Origin: Hymenobacter guriensis
GTDB lineage: Bacteria > Bacteroidota > Bacteroidia > Cytophagales > Hymenobacteraceae
Direction: 5' to 3'
Length of the DNA: 64,000 bases
NCBI RefSeq assembly: GCF_015773195.1
Contig: NZ_JADWYK010000005.1
Span: 1 to 64,000, forward strand
In this document: positions 51,682 through 60,027 of the stretch, one piece after another
Numbering within the stretch: the stretch's first letter is position 1
Layout: each line of letters begins with the position of its first letter
Notes under the pieces: generated by a model
The model's database searches: none
The model's input: only the letters and a program-made list of their open reading frames with translations
What the model was told of the DNA's origin: nothing
Made by a program: the position numbers and the translations under genes

Positions 51682-53976
51682 CTAGGCTTTGCGAATGCGC
51701 ACGGCCGCATACTTGAAGTGCGGCTGCTTGCTGACCGGGTCCCATTCGGTGAGGGTTAATTCGTTGGCGGCGCGCTTGTCGTGTTCGTCGTGGTCCCAGT
51801 AGCCGTAGTGGAAGGGCATGAACACCAGCCCCGGCTCAATATCGCCGATGCGGGCCGGCTCGGTTACCTTTCCCCGCCGGGACTCTACCGTCACCAGGTC
51901 GCCTGCCGCTATGCCGTGGCGGGCCGCGTCCTCGGCCGAGAGCTGCACAAAGCCTTCCGGCGCCGCTTCCTGCAGGGCGCGGGCCCGGCCGGTTTTGGTG
52001 CGGGTGTGAAAGTGGTAAACAATGCGGCCCGTTGTAAACCAGAGCGGATACTCTGCATCAGGTTCTTCGTGGGGCGGCTCGTAATCGGCGGCCAGGATTA
52101 TGGCATTGCCCTTCGGGTCATTGGCCTTGTATTCTTCGGGCTGCTTTTCGGCGCCCGTTACCAAATCGTAGCCGTAGGTTTCGCAGTAGTCGGCGTGGGT
52201 GTTGAACTGATGGTCGGTGTATAGATGCTCGGTCCCATCGGGGTGTTGCTCGTTGCAGGGCCACTGGATGCCGGAGCCACCAGTGAGCTTCTCATAGCTC
52301 AAGCCTGAGTAGTCGCAGGGGCGGCCCTTGCTGCAGGCTTTCCAGGCTTCAAAGGCCTCTTCCGGCGTGCTCCACTTGATGAGTGGCTGCCCGTCCTTGT
52401 CCCGGAAGTCCATGCGCCGTGCATAATCCAGGAAAATGTCGAAGTCGGCCCGGGCCTCCCCGGGCGGATTGATGGCCTGATAGGAAATATGGACGGTGCG
52501 GTCGGTGTTGGTGAAGGTGCCCGTTTTCTCGCCCCAGATAGCGGTAGGCAGCACCACGTCGGCCAGCTTCGCAGTTTCCGTCAGGAAGGCGTCCTGCACG
52601 ACCACCAGCAGGTCTTTTTGCTGCAGAATGCGCCGGATGCGCGCCAGCTCCGGCATGCTCACGGCCGGGTTGGTAGCCTGAATCCAGAGCAGCTTGATGG
52701 AGCCCGTTTCGCAGTAGCGCCAGATTTGCATGGCGTGCGTGGGCGGCGCCCAGTGCGGAATCTTGTCGGGGTGCACGTTCCAGAGCCGGGCCAGCTCCTC
52801 AATATGGTCGGGGTTGTCCCAGTTGCGGAAACCCGGTAGGTCGCCGTCAGCTCCGCACTCGCGGGTGTTCTGGGAGGTAGGCTGCCCGTTCATTTGCAGA
52901 ATGGCGTTGCCGGGCGTGCCAATAAGCCCCCGTATAAGGTGGATGTTGTTGATCTGGACCGCCGCGGCTGTGGCCTGCATCGACTGGTACACGCCCTGCA
53001 GGGCCGTAGAAACCAGGGTTTTGCTGGTGCCAAGGATGCGCGCCGCCGCCAGTAGCTTTTCAGCTGGTACGCCCGTGAGGTGCTCCACCCGCTCCGGCGT
53101 CCATTTCTCCACCGTCTTACGCAGCTCCGCAAACCCCACCGTGTGCGCCTTAATGAAGGCGTGGTCTATCTGGTCAGCTTCGATGAGCAGGTTGATCAGG
53201 CCATTGAGCACGGCCAGGTTGGTGCCTGCGCGTGGGGCTAGGTGCACGGTGGCCTTTTCGGCGGTGTAGGTGCGGCGTGGGTCAATAACGACCAGCTGTG
53301 GCGGGTTGGGGCCGGCCAGCCGGTCGAGGATGCGCGTCCAGAGCACCGTTTGTTGGGAAGCCATGTTGTGGCCCACCAGCAGCACGGCCTCGGTGGTGTT
53401 GAGGTCGTTGTAAGAACCGGGCTGCCCGTCGGTGCCAAAGGAAATCTTCAGGGCCGCGCCGGCCGTGGCGGTGCACAGGCGGGTGTTGCCGTCCATGTGC
53501 GGGGTGCCCAGGCCGGCTTTGCCCAGCACGCCCAGGGTGTAATACTCTTCAATAAACAGCTGCCCGGAGGTGTAGAAGCCAATGGCGCTGGCTGTGTGCT
53601 GGCGGATCAGCTCTTGGGAGCGTTCCACAATCAGGCGCATGGCCTCGTCCCAGCTGGCTTCTTCCAGTTGCCCGTTGCGCCGGATCAGGGGTTTGGTGAG
53701 GCGGTCGGAACTGTGGTTGGCTTCCCAGCCGTGCAGCCCTTTGGGCCCCAGCCGGCCGTGGTTTACCCGGTCATTGACGCGGCCCCGCACGCCTACTATG
53801 CGGCCATCTTTCACGCCAATATCGAGGCCGCAGCCGTTGGAGCACAGCACGCAGGCCGACTGCACCCAGTGGTCGGGCGTTTCGGTTACCCGTTCATCTT
53901 CGCGTACGGGCCACGCTCCGTGATACGGCGTGCGCGGCCCCCAAATATCCTGAATAGCGTTACGGGTTTCCGACAT
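51682..53976 (-). CDS. Molybdopterin oxidoreductase (nitrate reductase/formate dehydrogenase-like)
   Basis: This 764-residue cytoplasmic protein has no Tat signal. The N-terminal Fe-S region has CVLCSNGCGLDIG (about 42-54), but the expected fourth Cys is replaced: the conserved site reads NHGRLGPKG. The Mo-bis-MGD region has GNTRLCTATAG, where Cys may bind Mo, and VIDPRRTYTAEKATVHLAPR. The C-terminal domain (about 645-764) is of molybdopterin-binding type (FTTGRIVYHFHTRTKTGRA). It resembles assimilatory nitrate reductases and formate dehydrogenases; the substrate is uncertain. Confidence 0.88.
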   Translation of the reverse strand: MSETRNAIQDIWGPRTPYHGAWPVREDERVTETPDHWVQSACVLCSNGCGLDIGVKDGRIVGVRGRVNDRVNHGRLGPKGLHGWEANHSSDRLTKPLIRRNGQLEEASWDEAMRLIVERSQELIRQHTASAIGFYTSGQLFIEEYYTLGVLGKAGLGTPHMDGNTRLCTATAGAALKISFGTDGQPGSYNDLNTTEAVLLVGHNMASQQTVLWTRILDRLAGPNPPQLVVIDPRRTYTAEKATVHLAPRAGTNLAVLNGLINLLIEADQIDHAFIKAHTVGFAELRKTVEKWTPERVEHLTGVPAEKLLAAARILGTSKTLVSTALQGVYQSMQATAAAVQINNIHLIRGLIGTPGNAILQMNGQPTSQNTRECGADGDLPGFRNWDNPDHIEELARLWNVHPDKIPHWAPPTHAMQIWRYCETGSIKLLWIQATNPAVSMPELARIRRILQQKDLLVVVQDAFLTETAKLADVVLPTAIWGEKTGTFTNTDRTVHISYQAINPPGEARADFDIFLDYARRMDFRDKDGQPLIKWSTPEEAFEAWKACSKGRPCDYSGLSYEKLTGGSGIQWPCNEQHPDGTEHLYTDHQFNTHADYCETYGYDLVTGAEKQPEEYKANDPKGNAIILAADYEPPHEEPDAEYPLWFTTGRIVYHFHTRTKTGRARALQEAAPEGFVQLSAEDAARHGIAAGDLVTVESRRGKVTEPARIGDIEPGLVFMPFHYGYWDHDEHDKRAANELTLTEWDPVSKQPHFKYAAVRIRKA

Positions 53977-54312
53977 AAGCAGTGCAGGTAAGTGAATCGA
54001 AAAGGGAGTAGTTCTCCCTCCGATACGAAACCAGACTTGTTAGGATTGCGGAAATCAGCTGAAATTTTAATTTGATTTTAATCTTTTATCAGTGTTTCCA
54101 AATTGCACCAGGCACTAGAAGAGTGCAGTTGAGATATACATCGAACAAGCAAACAGCGGTTTACAAAAGATAAAGGACATCAGGTGGAGGGTGCTGAAGA
54201 ATACAGGCCCTATCAAGAGTTCCTTGGGGATGGACCTTCTTGACAGCCACTGCGTAGAGTAGCACGGTTTATGGTTTTAATCCGTTTTTAATCTAACCCA
54301 GAGTTCCTCCTC
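53977..54312. other. AT-rich intergenic region before the thioredoxin operon
   Basis: This 336-bp region separates divergent genes and is clearly AT-rich. The octamer TTTTAATC occurs three times: at 54076-54083, and at 54275-54282 and 54286-54293. The last two are 11 bp apart, directly before the thioredoxin gene. They could be a regulator site. A small hairpin (AGGGAG/CTCCCT, 54003-54019) lies near the oxidoreductase start. Confidence 0.45.
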
Positions 54313-54768
54313 ATGCGTTTTCTTTCCATTCTCCTGCTGCTGTTGTTGCCTTGTGTGGGTGTGCAAGCCCAGGCGCCAGCCGAGGGCTGGAACACCGACT
54401 TGGCGCAGGCACTGCAGCAGGCTAAGGCCAGCAATAAGCCCGTCCTGGTTGATTTCTCGGGCTCCGACTGGTGCAAGCCCTGCATCATGCTGAAGCAGGA
54501 GGTGTTCGACCAACCCGAGTTTCAGCAGTTTGCCAAAGACAACTTGGTGTTGGCCCGCTTCGACTTCCCGCGCAGCAAGAAAAACAAGCTGCCGGCCGCC
54601 CAAACCAAGTTAAACGAGCAAGCCGCTGCCCAACTCAACAAAGAAGGCTCTTTCCCGCTGGTGGTGCTTCTTTCGCCCGAGGGCAAGGTGCTGGCCAAAA
54701 CGGGCTACCGGCCTGGCGGCCCCGCTGCCTACGATGCCTACCTGAACCAGCTGCTGGCCAAGCGCTGA
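54313..54768 (+). CDS. Exported thioredoxin-fold protein
   Basis: This 151-residue protein has a signal peptide (LSILLLLLLPCVGVQAQ). A thioredoxin-like domain carries the redox motif WCKPC at residues 53-57, in the context LVDFSGSDWCKPC, and SFPLVVLLSPEGKVL with the cis-Pro further on. It resembles periplasmic thiol reductases such as DsbD-gamma/TlpA-type proteins. It is the first gene of a four-gene operon, 5 bp before the ApbE gene, so it probably keeps a thiol of a partner reduced outside the cytoplasm. Confidence 0.9.
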   Translation: MRFLSILLLLLLPCVGVQAQAPAEGWNTDLAQALQQAKASNKPVLVDFSGSDWCKPCIMLKQEVFDQPEFQQFAKDNLVLARFDFPRSKKNKLPAAQTKLNEQAAAQLNKEGSFPLVVLLSPEGKVLAKTGYRPGGPAAYDAYLNQLLAKR

Positions 54769-54773
54769 GGATT

Positions 54774-55838
54774 ATGCGCTGCACCATTCGTCAACCGCTG
54801 GTCTTGCTGCTGGGTCTGCTCCTGATCATAGGCAACGCGTGGGCCCAAACTCCAGCGGCCAAGCCCCGGAACTTCACCCGCTCGGCCTACTTGATGGGCT
54901 CCCATTTCACGTTCACGGCCGTTTCAGCTGATGATACACTGGCGTGGCGCGCCATTCGGGCTGGCATACGCGAAGCCCAGCGCATCGACCGGCTATTCTC
55001 CTATTGGGACTCAACCTCCCAGATAACACAGATAAACCGCCATGCCGGCATCCGGCCAGTGAAAGTCAACCGGGAAGTGTATGACCTGATTCAGCGGACG
55101 CTCAAGCTGTCGGAACTGAGCGGCGGGGCCTTCGACATCACCTTCGCCGGGGGTGAGAAAATATACAAGTTCGATCGGCAGGCACATGCCGCTTTGCCCG
55201 CCCCCGAAGTGGTGAAGGCCTCCGTAGCCCGCATCGACTACCACAAAGTCCTGCTGGACCCGGTGGCGCACTCCGTGATGCTGCAAGACAAAGGTATGCG
55301 CATGAATCTGGCAGGTATTCTGCAAGGCTACGGGGTGCGGCGCGCCCAGGCGCTGATGAAGCAAATGGGCGTGCAGGGTGGCTTAATCAACGGCTCGGGC
55401 GACGTTTCGTGCTGGGGCCGGCAGGCCGATGGCTCCCTCTGGCGCATTGCCATTGGCGACCCGGCCTACCCGCAGTCGGTGTCGTCGTGGCTAACGGTGA
55501 CGGACGTGGCCGTGGTGACGGCCGGCAACTACGAGCAGTATTTTACGGTGGGCGGCCAGTATTACGGGCACATCATTAATCCGCACACGGGCTATCCGGC
55601 CACGGGGCTTCGCTCCGTCACCATTATCTGCCCCGATGTGGAGCTGGCCGACGGCCTCGACGAAGTGGTGTTCGTGAAAGGCCCGGAAGAAGGGCTGGCG
55701 TTCATCAACCAGCTGAAGGGCGTGGACTGCACCCTCATCACCAACGACGGGCGCACCCTGGCCTCCAAAGGCATGCAGGTAAACTACTACCACAGCGCCG
55801 TGCCGGCCGCGGCCGCTACAACGACTGCCAATCCATGA
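54774..55838 (+). CDS. apbE: FAD:protein FMN transferase (ApbE family)
   Basis: This 354-residue exported enzyme (signal peptide LVLLLGLLLIIGNAWAQ) transfers FMN from FAD to Ser/Thr residues of extracytoplasmic proteins using Mg. Family motifs are MGSHFTFTAVS, FSYWDSTSQITQINRHAG, LSGGAFDIT, MNLAGILQGYGVRRAQ and the metal and FAD site region INGSGDVSCWG, GHIINPHTGYP and VTDVAVVTAGNYEQY. It starts 5 bp after the thioredoxin stop and overlaps the DUF4266 start by 4 bp. The flavinylated target is not evident; neighbours DUF4266 and DUF3570 are candidates or partners. Confidence 0.92.
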   Translation: MRCTIRQPLVLLLGLLLIIGNAWAQTPAAKPRNFTRSAYLMGSHFTFTAVSADDTLAWRAIRAGIREAQRIDRLFSYWDSTSQITQINRHAGIRPVKVNREVYDLIQRTLKLSELSGGAFDITFAGGEKIYKFDRQAHAALPAPEVVKASVARIDYHKVLLDPVAHSVMLQDKGMRMNLAGILQGYGVRRAQALMKQMGVQGGLINGSGDVSCWGRQADGSLWRIAIGDPAYPQSVSSWLTVTDVAVVTAGNYEQYFTVGGQYYGHIINPHTGYPATGLRSVTIICPDVELADGLDEVVFVKGPEEGLAFINQLKGVDCTLITNDGRTLASKGMQVNYYHSAVPAAAATTTANP

Positions 55839-56065
55839 CCTATTCTATTCGGCTTCGGCTAGTGCTGTGCAGCCTGCTGCTGGCGGGCAGCGGCCTCAGC
55901 AGCTGTGTATCGGTAGCGGCTTATCAGAAAATGTACCTCAACGACGAGGACATGAAGCTGGCCAACAAGCGCATCGAAGTATACGAAACCAACTTCGAAA
56001 GTTACCGGGAAGGTGCCGGGGGCGCCAACGGCGGTAAGGTAGGTGGGGGCTGCGGCTGCAACTAA
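55835..56065 (+). CDS. DUF4266 small lipoprotein
   Basis: This 76-residue protein has a lipoprotein signal (LLLAGSGLSSCVSVAAYQK). A short acidic helix (LNDEDMKLANKRIEVYETN) is followed by a Gly-rich tail ending GGGCGCN. The Cys-Gly-Cys end is characteristic of DUF4266. Its start overlaps the ApbE stop by 4 bp (ATGA), showing translational coupling. The paired Cys suggests metal binding or a redox-active dithiol that the upstream thioredoxin could reduce. No function is established for the family. Confidence 0.88.
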   Translation: MTYSIRLRLVLCSLLLAGSGLSSCVSVAAYQKMYLNDEDMKLANKRIEVYETNFESYREGAGGANGGKVGGGCGCN

Positions 56066-56068
56066 CCG

Positions 56069-57370
56069 ATGAATAATCCGCGCTTTTCTTCTGCCATGCT
56101 CCGCTCTGCACTTACCACTGTTCTTCCAGTCATGACGTTGCTGGCCTTGCCTATGTTGGCCTGGGCCCAGGCCACGCCCACCCCCAATCGGGTAGATGGC
56201 TACGGCGCCCCGGCTACCACGGCGCCGAGTCCGCCCAATCCCAGCAACCACGGCGAAACTGAGGTGAATATTCTTTCCAGCTACTACTCCCAGGATGGCA
56301 ACCACGGAGCCGTAGAGGGTGGCCAGGGCACCCAGCAGCTCACCGATTTCACCCCGACCATTATCCTGAATGTGCCGTTGGATTCCGCCACGCGGATTTC
56401 GGCCAACCTGGGTATGGACTACTACGCCTCGGCTTCCACCGACCGGATTGACCAGGTGCTGTCTACGCCTTCGTCGTCGGATACGCGCTACCATCTGGAT
56501 TTGGGTTACTCGCGGCAGCTGGCAGATAAGCGCACGATTGTGGGCGTGGGAGGGGGATTTTCCAAGGAATACGACTACCTCTCGGGGAATATTACTGCTT
56601 CTTGGGCCCATACCTCCGCCGATGGCAACCGGGAGCTGAGCGTGGCTGCCCAAGTGTTTTTTGACCGCGCTACCCTTATCCTACCCGCGGAGCTGCGCCA
56701 GGGGCGGGGCGGCGACCATGGCTCCGGCTTCGATACGCGCCAGAGCTACAACCTGAATTTGGTGTACTCGCAGGTGCTTACCCAGCGCCTGCAGGCGGCC
56801 GTGAGCACCGAGCTGGTAGCTCAGAACGGGCTGCTGAGCACGCCTTTTCACCGCGTGTATTTCCGGGAAACCGGCGGGGCGCTGGGCACGGCCAAAACCG
56901 AGCTGCTGCCCCGGCAACGCCTGAAGTATCCGGTGGGTTTGCGCCTGAACTACTACGCCACCGACCTAGTGCAGCTGCGCGGCTACTACCGGTTCTACAA
57001 CGACAACTTTGGCATCAGGGCGCACACCCTGGAGCTGGAAACACCGCTAAAAGTGACGCCCTTTTTTGTGCTGTACCCTTTCTACCGCTACCATACCCAG
57101 ACAGCCGCCGACTATTTCGCGCCCTACCTGGAGCACAGCATCACGGACGAGTACTACACCTCCGACTACGATTTGGCTAACTTCTCCGCCAACAAGATTG
57201 GCCTGGGGCTGCGCTATTCCCCGGTGTATGGCATTGGGCGTTTCAAAACGCCCTTTGGGGGCCAGGTGGCGAAGTTTAAAGCCCTGGATTTGCGCTACGC
57301 GTATTATCGGCAGAGCACCGGCCTCACGGCCAACCTAATCAGCGCCGACCTTTCATTTACCCTGCCCTAG
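56069..57370 (+). CDS. DUF3570 outer-membrane beta-barrel protein
   Basis: This 433-residue exported protein has a signal peptide (TVLPVMTLLALPMLAWAQ). The rest consists of alternating beta strands with aromatic girdle residues (RISANLGMDYYASAS, LRLNYYATDLVQLRGYYRFY, LDLRYAYYRQS), ending in Leu-Ser-Phe-Thr-Leu-Pro. The conserved opening GETEVNILSSYYSQDGNHGA and the overall layout match DUF3570. It lies 3 bp after the DUF4266 stop. A porin-like or partner role with the DUF4266 lipoprotein is inferred from their constant pairing. Confidence 0.88.
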   Translation: MNNPRFSSAMLRSALTTVLPVMTLLALPMLAWAQATPTPNRVDGYGAPATTAPSPPNPSNHGETEVNILSSYYSQDGNHGAVEGGQGTQQLTDFTPTIILNVPLDSATRISANLGMDYYASASTDRIDQVLSTPSSSDTRYHLDLGYSRQLADKRTIVGVGGGFSKEYDYLSGNITASWAHTSADGNRELSVAAQVFFDRATLILPAELRQGRGGDHGSGFDTRQSYNLNLVYSQVLTQRLQAAVSTELVAQNGLLSTPFHRVYFRETGGALGTAKTELLPRQRLKYPVGLRLNYYATDLVQLRGYYRFYNDNFGIRAHTLELETPLKVTPFFVLYPFYRYHTQTAADYFAPYLEHSITDEYYTSDYDLANFSANKIGLGLRYSPVYGIGRFKTPFGGQVAKFKALDLRYAYYRQSTGLTANLISADLSFTLP

Positions 57371-57469
57371 TCGAGCAGTTGAATAGTCGGTAAGGTCAAC
57401 AAGGGAGTCCGCTTGGAGTCCGCATCATCATGTGCTGGCTTCGGGTATGCTCAAGCTGGCTTTGGGCTA

Positions 57470-57772
57470 TCAGTTCATGGTATCCAGACCAGCCAGCACC
57501 ATTGCGCTGCAGGCCCCGAAGCCGATGATGAGCACCAGCAGGGCACTCAGGAAGTAGGGGGCGGCACTGCGGCCCGGCTCGGCCTTCACCAGCCGCACCA
57601 CCCCCAGCACCACGTTCACCAGCACTTGCACCAGGTAGCCGCCCGCAAACAGAAAAGCGGCGCCCACCGCTACAAACCGCCCGAGCAAGCCCAGGATTAC
57701 GGCTGCGGCCAACACGAGCAGCAGGTTGTTGCGCAACACATGGTTAGGGCGGGGTGTTGGGGCTGGTTCCAT
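57470..57772 (-). CDS. Small membrane protein (paralog 1)
   Basis: This 100-residue protein has about three hydrophobic helices (NNLLLVLAAAVILGLLGRFV, YLVQVLVNVVLGVVRL, FLSALLVLIIGFGACSAMVL). It is unrecognised. It resembles the next upstream gene in its Pro-rich start (MEPAPTPRP versus MEQQEPPTPPEKS) and in the Cys near the end of the last helix (GFGACSAMVLAGL versus GLGTCALILSNL). The two are on the same strand, 75 bp apart. They may belong to the radical SAM group upstream. Confidence 0.65.
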   Translation of the reverse strand: MEPAPTPRPNHVLRNNLLLVLAAAVILGLLGRFVAVGAAFLFAGGYLVQVLVNVVLGVVRLVKAEPGRSAAPYFLSALLVLIIGFGACSAMVLAGLDTMN

Positions 57773-57847
57773 AGCGTAGAAAGTTAGTGCATGTTGCCCG
57801 TCCCCAGTTGGACTCGGGGACTTTGGCATGGCGCCTCAGTGCAGGAT

Positions 57848-58132
57848 TTAATGGCCATTGAAATTCAGGTTGGAGAGAATAAGGGCACACGTACCCAGGC
57901 CCAGTAACGCCACCACTAGGCCGGAAATCAGCAGCACCTTCCCCAGCTTTTTTTGCGGGCCGAACAACAGGATGATACCAACCAGCACATTGAGCACGGG
58001 CAGCGCAAGCATGCCCACTATTCCACCCAGGCTACCCAGTACTAGCAATGCTCCAAAATTTATGGCTACCACAAGGCCCAGCAACTGGCTGGTTGACTTT
58101 TCGGGTGGTGTAGGTGGCTCTTGCTGTTCCAT
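57848..58132 (-). CDS. Small membrane protein (paralog 2)
   Basis: This 94-residue protein has a polar, Pro-rich N-terminus and two or three hydrophobic helices (LLGLVVAINFGALLVLGSLG, MLALPVLNVLVGIILLF, VLLISGLVVALLGLGTCALI). It starts 9 bp after the stop of the radical SAM gene, so it is almost certainly cotranscribed with it. Unrecognised function; related to the next gene. Confidence 0.68.
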   Translation of the reverse strand: MEQQEPPTPPEKSTSQLLGLVVAINFGALLVLGSLGGIVGMLALPVLNVLVGIILLFGPQKKLGKVLLISGLVVALLGLGTCALILSNLNFNGH

Positions 58133-58141
58133 GGCAGGTGG

Positions 58142-59542
58142 CTACAAAACGGAGGCTTCGCGCAGCTCGGACAGGCGGGCCAGCTTTTCCGGGTCGCGGT
58201 AGAAGATGTTCATCGTTTCGAAGGGAATGATTTTCAGGTCCTTTGAAACGATGTGGACGCAGGACTTTTTCACGGCCCGCACGTCGAAGTTCCAGGCGTC
58301 CATGAACTGCAGGATGATGACGCGGAACAGGTTCTCGTAGCTCAGGTTGGGCGCCGACACCTGGGGTAGGCAGCAGAGCAGCTGGTTCAGCTCGGGCACC
58401 ACGGTATCTACGGTGTTGGCGGTGCTGAACAGGCGCAGCATGTGCTGGCGGAGGCGCGGGTCCCGCTCGTACACGATGGTGTTGCTGCTGTTGGTGAGCA
58501 GCTCGGCCGGGTCGATGTAGCGGGTGAGCGGGTAGACCTCGCCTTCCAGCTTGAGGGCGTAGGCCATGGCCAGCGCGTCGGGGTTGCAGGGCACGGGCAG
58601 CAGGTCCTGGGCCGTAAACACGGGGCTTTGGTCGATGATGCCCTGGCGCACTTCCGTCAGGGAAAATGCGTCGGTTTCGGGGTTGAAGTTTTCTAGCCGC
58701 CCGGCCGCCTGGGTGGGCTGAAACGTGACCCCGCGCACGCACCGCTGCTTTAGGGCAAAGTCGATGATTTCGCCCATTTCGTCGTCGTTGAGGCCCTTTT
58801 GCAGGGTCACGACGAGCGTGGTACTCAGGTTGTACTTGTTCAGGTGCTCCAGGGCTTTCATCCTGACCTCGCGCAGGTCGCGGCCGCGCATGGTGAGCAG
58901 CACGTTTTCGCGGAAGGAGTCGAACTGCAGGTATACCTCGAAAGCCCCGGCGTAGGTAGCCAGCCGGGCCACAAACTCCTCATCCTTGGCCAGACGCACG
59001 CCGTTGGTGTTCACCATCAGGTGCTTGATGGGCTTGCGCTTGCACATGTCGAGGATTTCCCAGAACTGCGGGTGCAGGGTGGGCTCCCCGCCCGAAATCT
59101 GCACTACGTCGGGCTCCCCTTCGTTGAGCACCAGCACGTCAATCATGGCCTCCACTTCCTCCAGGGTGCGGTGCCGACCGTGGTGGGGGCTGCTTTCGGC
59201 GTAGCAGGTAGGGCAGGTCAGGTTGCAGCGGTCCGTTATTTCAATGACGGTAAGGCAGCTGTGCTGTTCGTGGTCGGTGCAGAGGCCGCAGTCGTAGGGG
59301 CAGCCGTAGTGGGTGGCGGTGTTGAAGCGACGCGGGGTTTCGCTGGGCTTCACGTAGTTGCGGATGCTCTTGTAGTACTCCACATCGGTGGCAATGCGCA
59401 CCTTCTGTCGGCCGTGGGTGGGGCAGCGCTTGAGCATGAACACCTGCCCGTCCTCAAAGACGATTTTGGCCTCCACACGCCGCAAGCAGTGCGGGCAAAG
59501 GCTCAGGGTGAAGTCGTAGTAGGTATAGGGACGTTCGGGCAT
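58142..59542 (-). CDS. Radical SAM protein, tetraether-synthase/MJ0619-like layout
   Basis: This 466-residue protein has N-terminal metal-binding cysteines (SLCPHCLRRVEAKI and RCPTHG, then YGCPYDCGLCTDHEQHSC) before the radical SAM CX3CX2C motif in EITDRCNLTCPTCYAES. QISGGEPTLHPQFW follows. This order of motifs is that of the archaeal Tes/MJ0619 group, which joins lipid chains or methylates pterins. The C-terminal ~150 residues carry more Cys (NQLLCCLPQ, KKSCVHIV). The gene lies in a minus-strand group with an Lgt-like gene, so a lipid-linked substrate is plausible but unproven. Confidence 0.82.
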   Translation of the reverse strand: MPERPYTYYDFTLSLCPHCLRRVEAKIVFEDGQVFMLKRCPTHGRQKVRIATDVEYYKSIRNYVKPSETPRRFNTATHYGCPYDCGLCTDHEQHSCLTVIEITDRCNLTCPTCYAESSPHHGRHRTLEEVEAMIDVLVLNEGEPDVVQISGGEPTLHPQFWEILDMCKRKPIKHLMVNTNGVRLAKDEEFVARLATYAGAFEVYLQFDSFRENVLLTMRGRDLREVRMKALEHLNKYNLSTTLVVTLQKGLNDDEMGEIIDFALKQRCVRGVTFQPTQAAGRLENFNPETDAFSLTEVRQGIIDQSPVFTAQDLLPVPCNPDALAMAYALKLEGEVYPLTRYIDPAELLTNSSNTIVYERDPRLRQHMLRLFSTANTVDTVVPELNQLLCCLPQVSAPNLSYENLFRVIILQFMDAWNFDVRAVKKSCVHIVSKDLKIIPFETMNIFYRDPEKLARLSELREASVL

Positions 59543-59560
59543 GAAAGCAGGGGAAAGGAA

Positions 59561-60022
59561 TCAGGCAGTAAGATGCTGGTTTAAAATATCTTTCTCCTGC
59601 TCGGTTAGATGGCTTTTTTTGAAATGAATAGTCATTTTTTCAGGCAGCTTCACCGCGTAGTATTTGGATTGTCGCCGGACACTCTTAAATGAGTCAAATC
59701 GGACTGTCACCTTAACTCCTGACTCTTGCATTGTCAGGCTTTCCGCATCCATGTGCAGATCAAATTCAGTTGTCTGAAACAGAACTGGCCGCGTGAGGAT
59801 GATTATTGCTGGCTTCAGAAGATAATAGGTTCCGTAGATCAAGCAAAATCCCCCATAACCCAGCGCAAACCGAGTGGAACCTGAATACAGACGCATTCCA
59901 CTGCCAATAACTAGTGGCCCTCCAATTATTCGCACTGAGTTAGTCCAAGCAGAGTTGCCGAAGTAATAGTCCCAGAGGAATAGCTTAATTCGCTCAACAC
60001 GTGTGACGGTATGGTGGGACAT
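59561..60022 (-). CDS. YcxB-like membrane protein
   Basis: This 153-residue protein probably has two TM helices (about 33-50 and 52-75, from VRIIGGPLVIGSGMRLYS and GYGGFCLIYGTYYLLKP). They are followed by a polar domain with VKVTVRFDSFKSVRRQSKYY and LPEKMTIHFKKSHLTEQE, which resembles the YcxB-like C-terminal domain. It lies 5 bp after the Lgt-like gene and 18 bp before the radical SAM gene, so it is probably cotranscribed. Its AT-rich composition differs from both neighbours. Confidence 0.68.
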   Translation of the reverse strand: MSHHTVTRVERIKLFLWDYYFGNSAWTNSVRIIGGPLVIGSGMRLYSGSTRFALGYGGFCLIYGTYYLLKPAIIILTRPVLFQTTEFDLHMDAESLTMQESGVKVTVRFDSFKSVRRQSKYYAVKLPEKMTIHFKKSHLTEQEKDILNQHLTA

Positions 60023-60027
60023 GCTTG

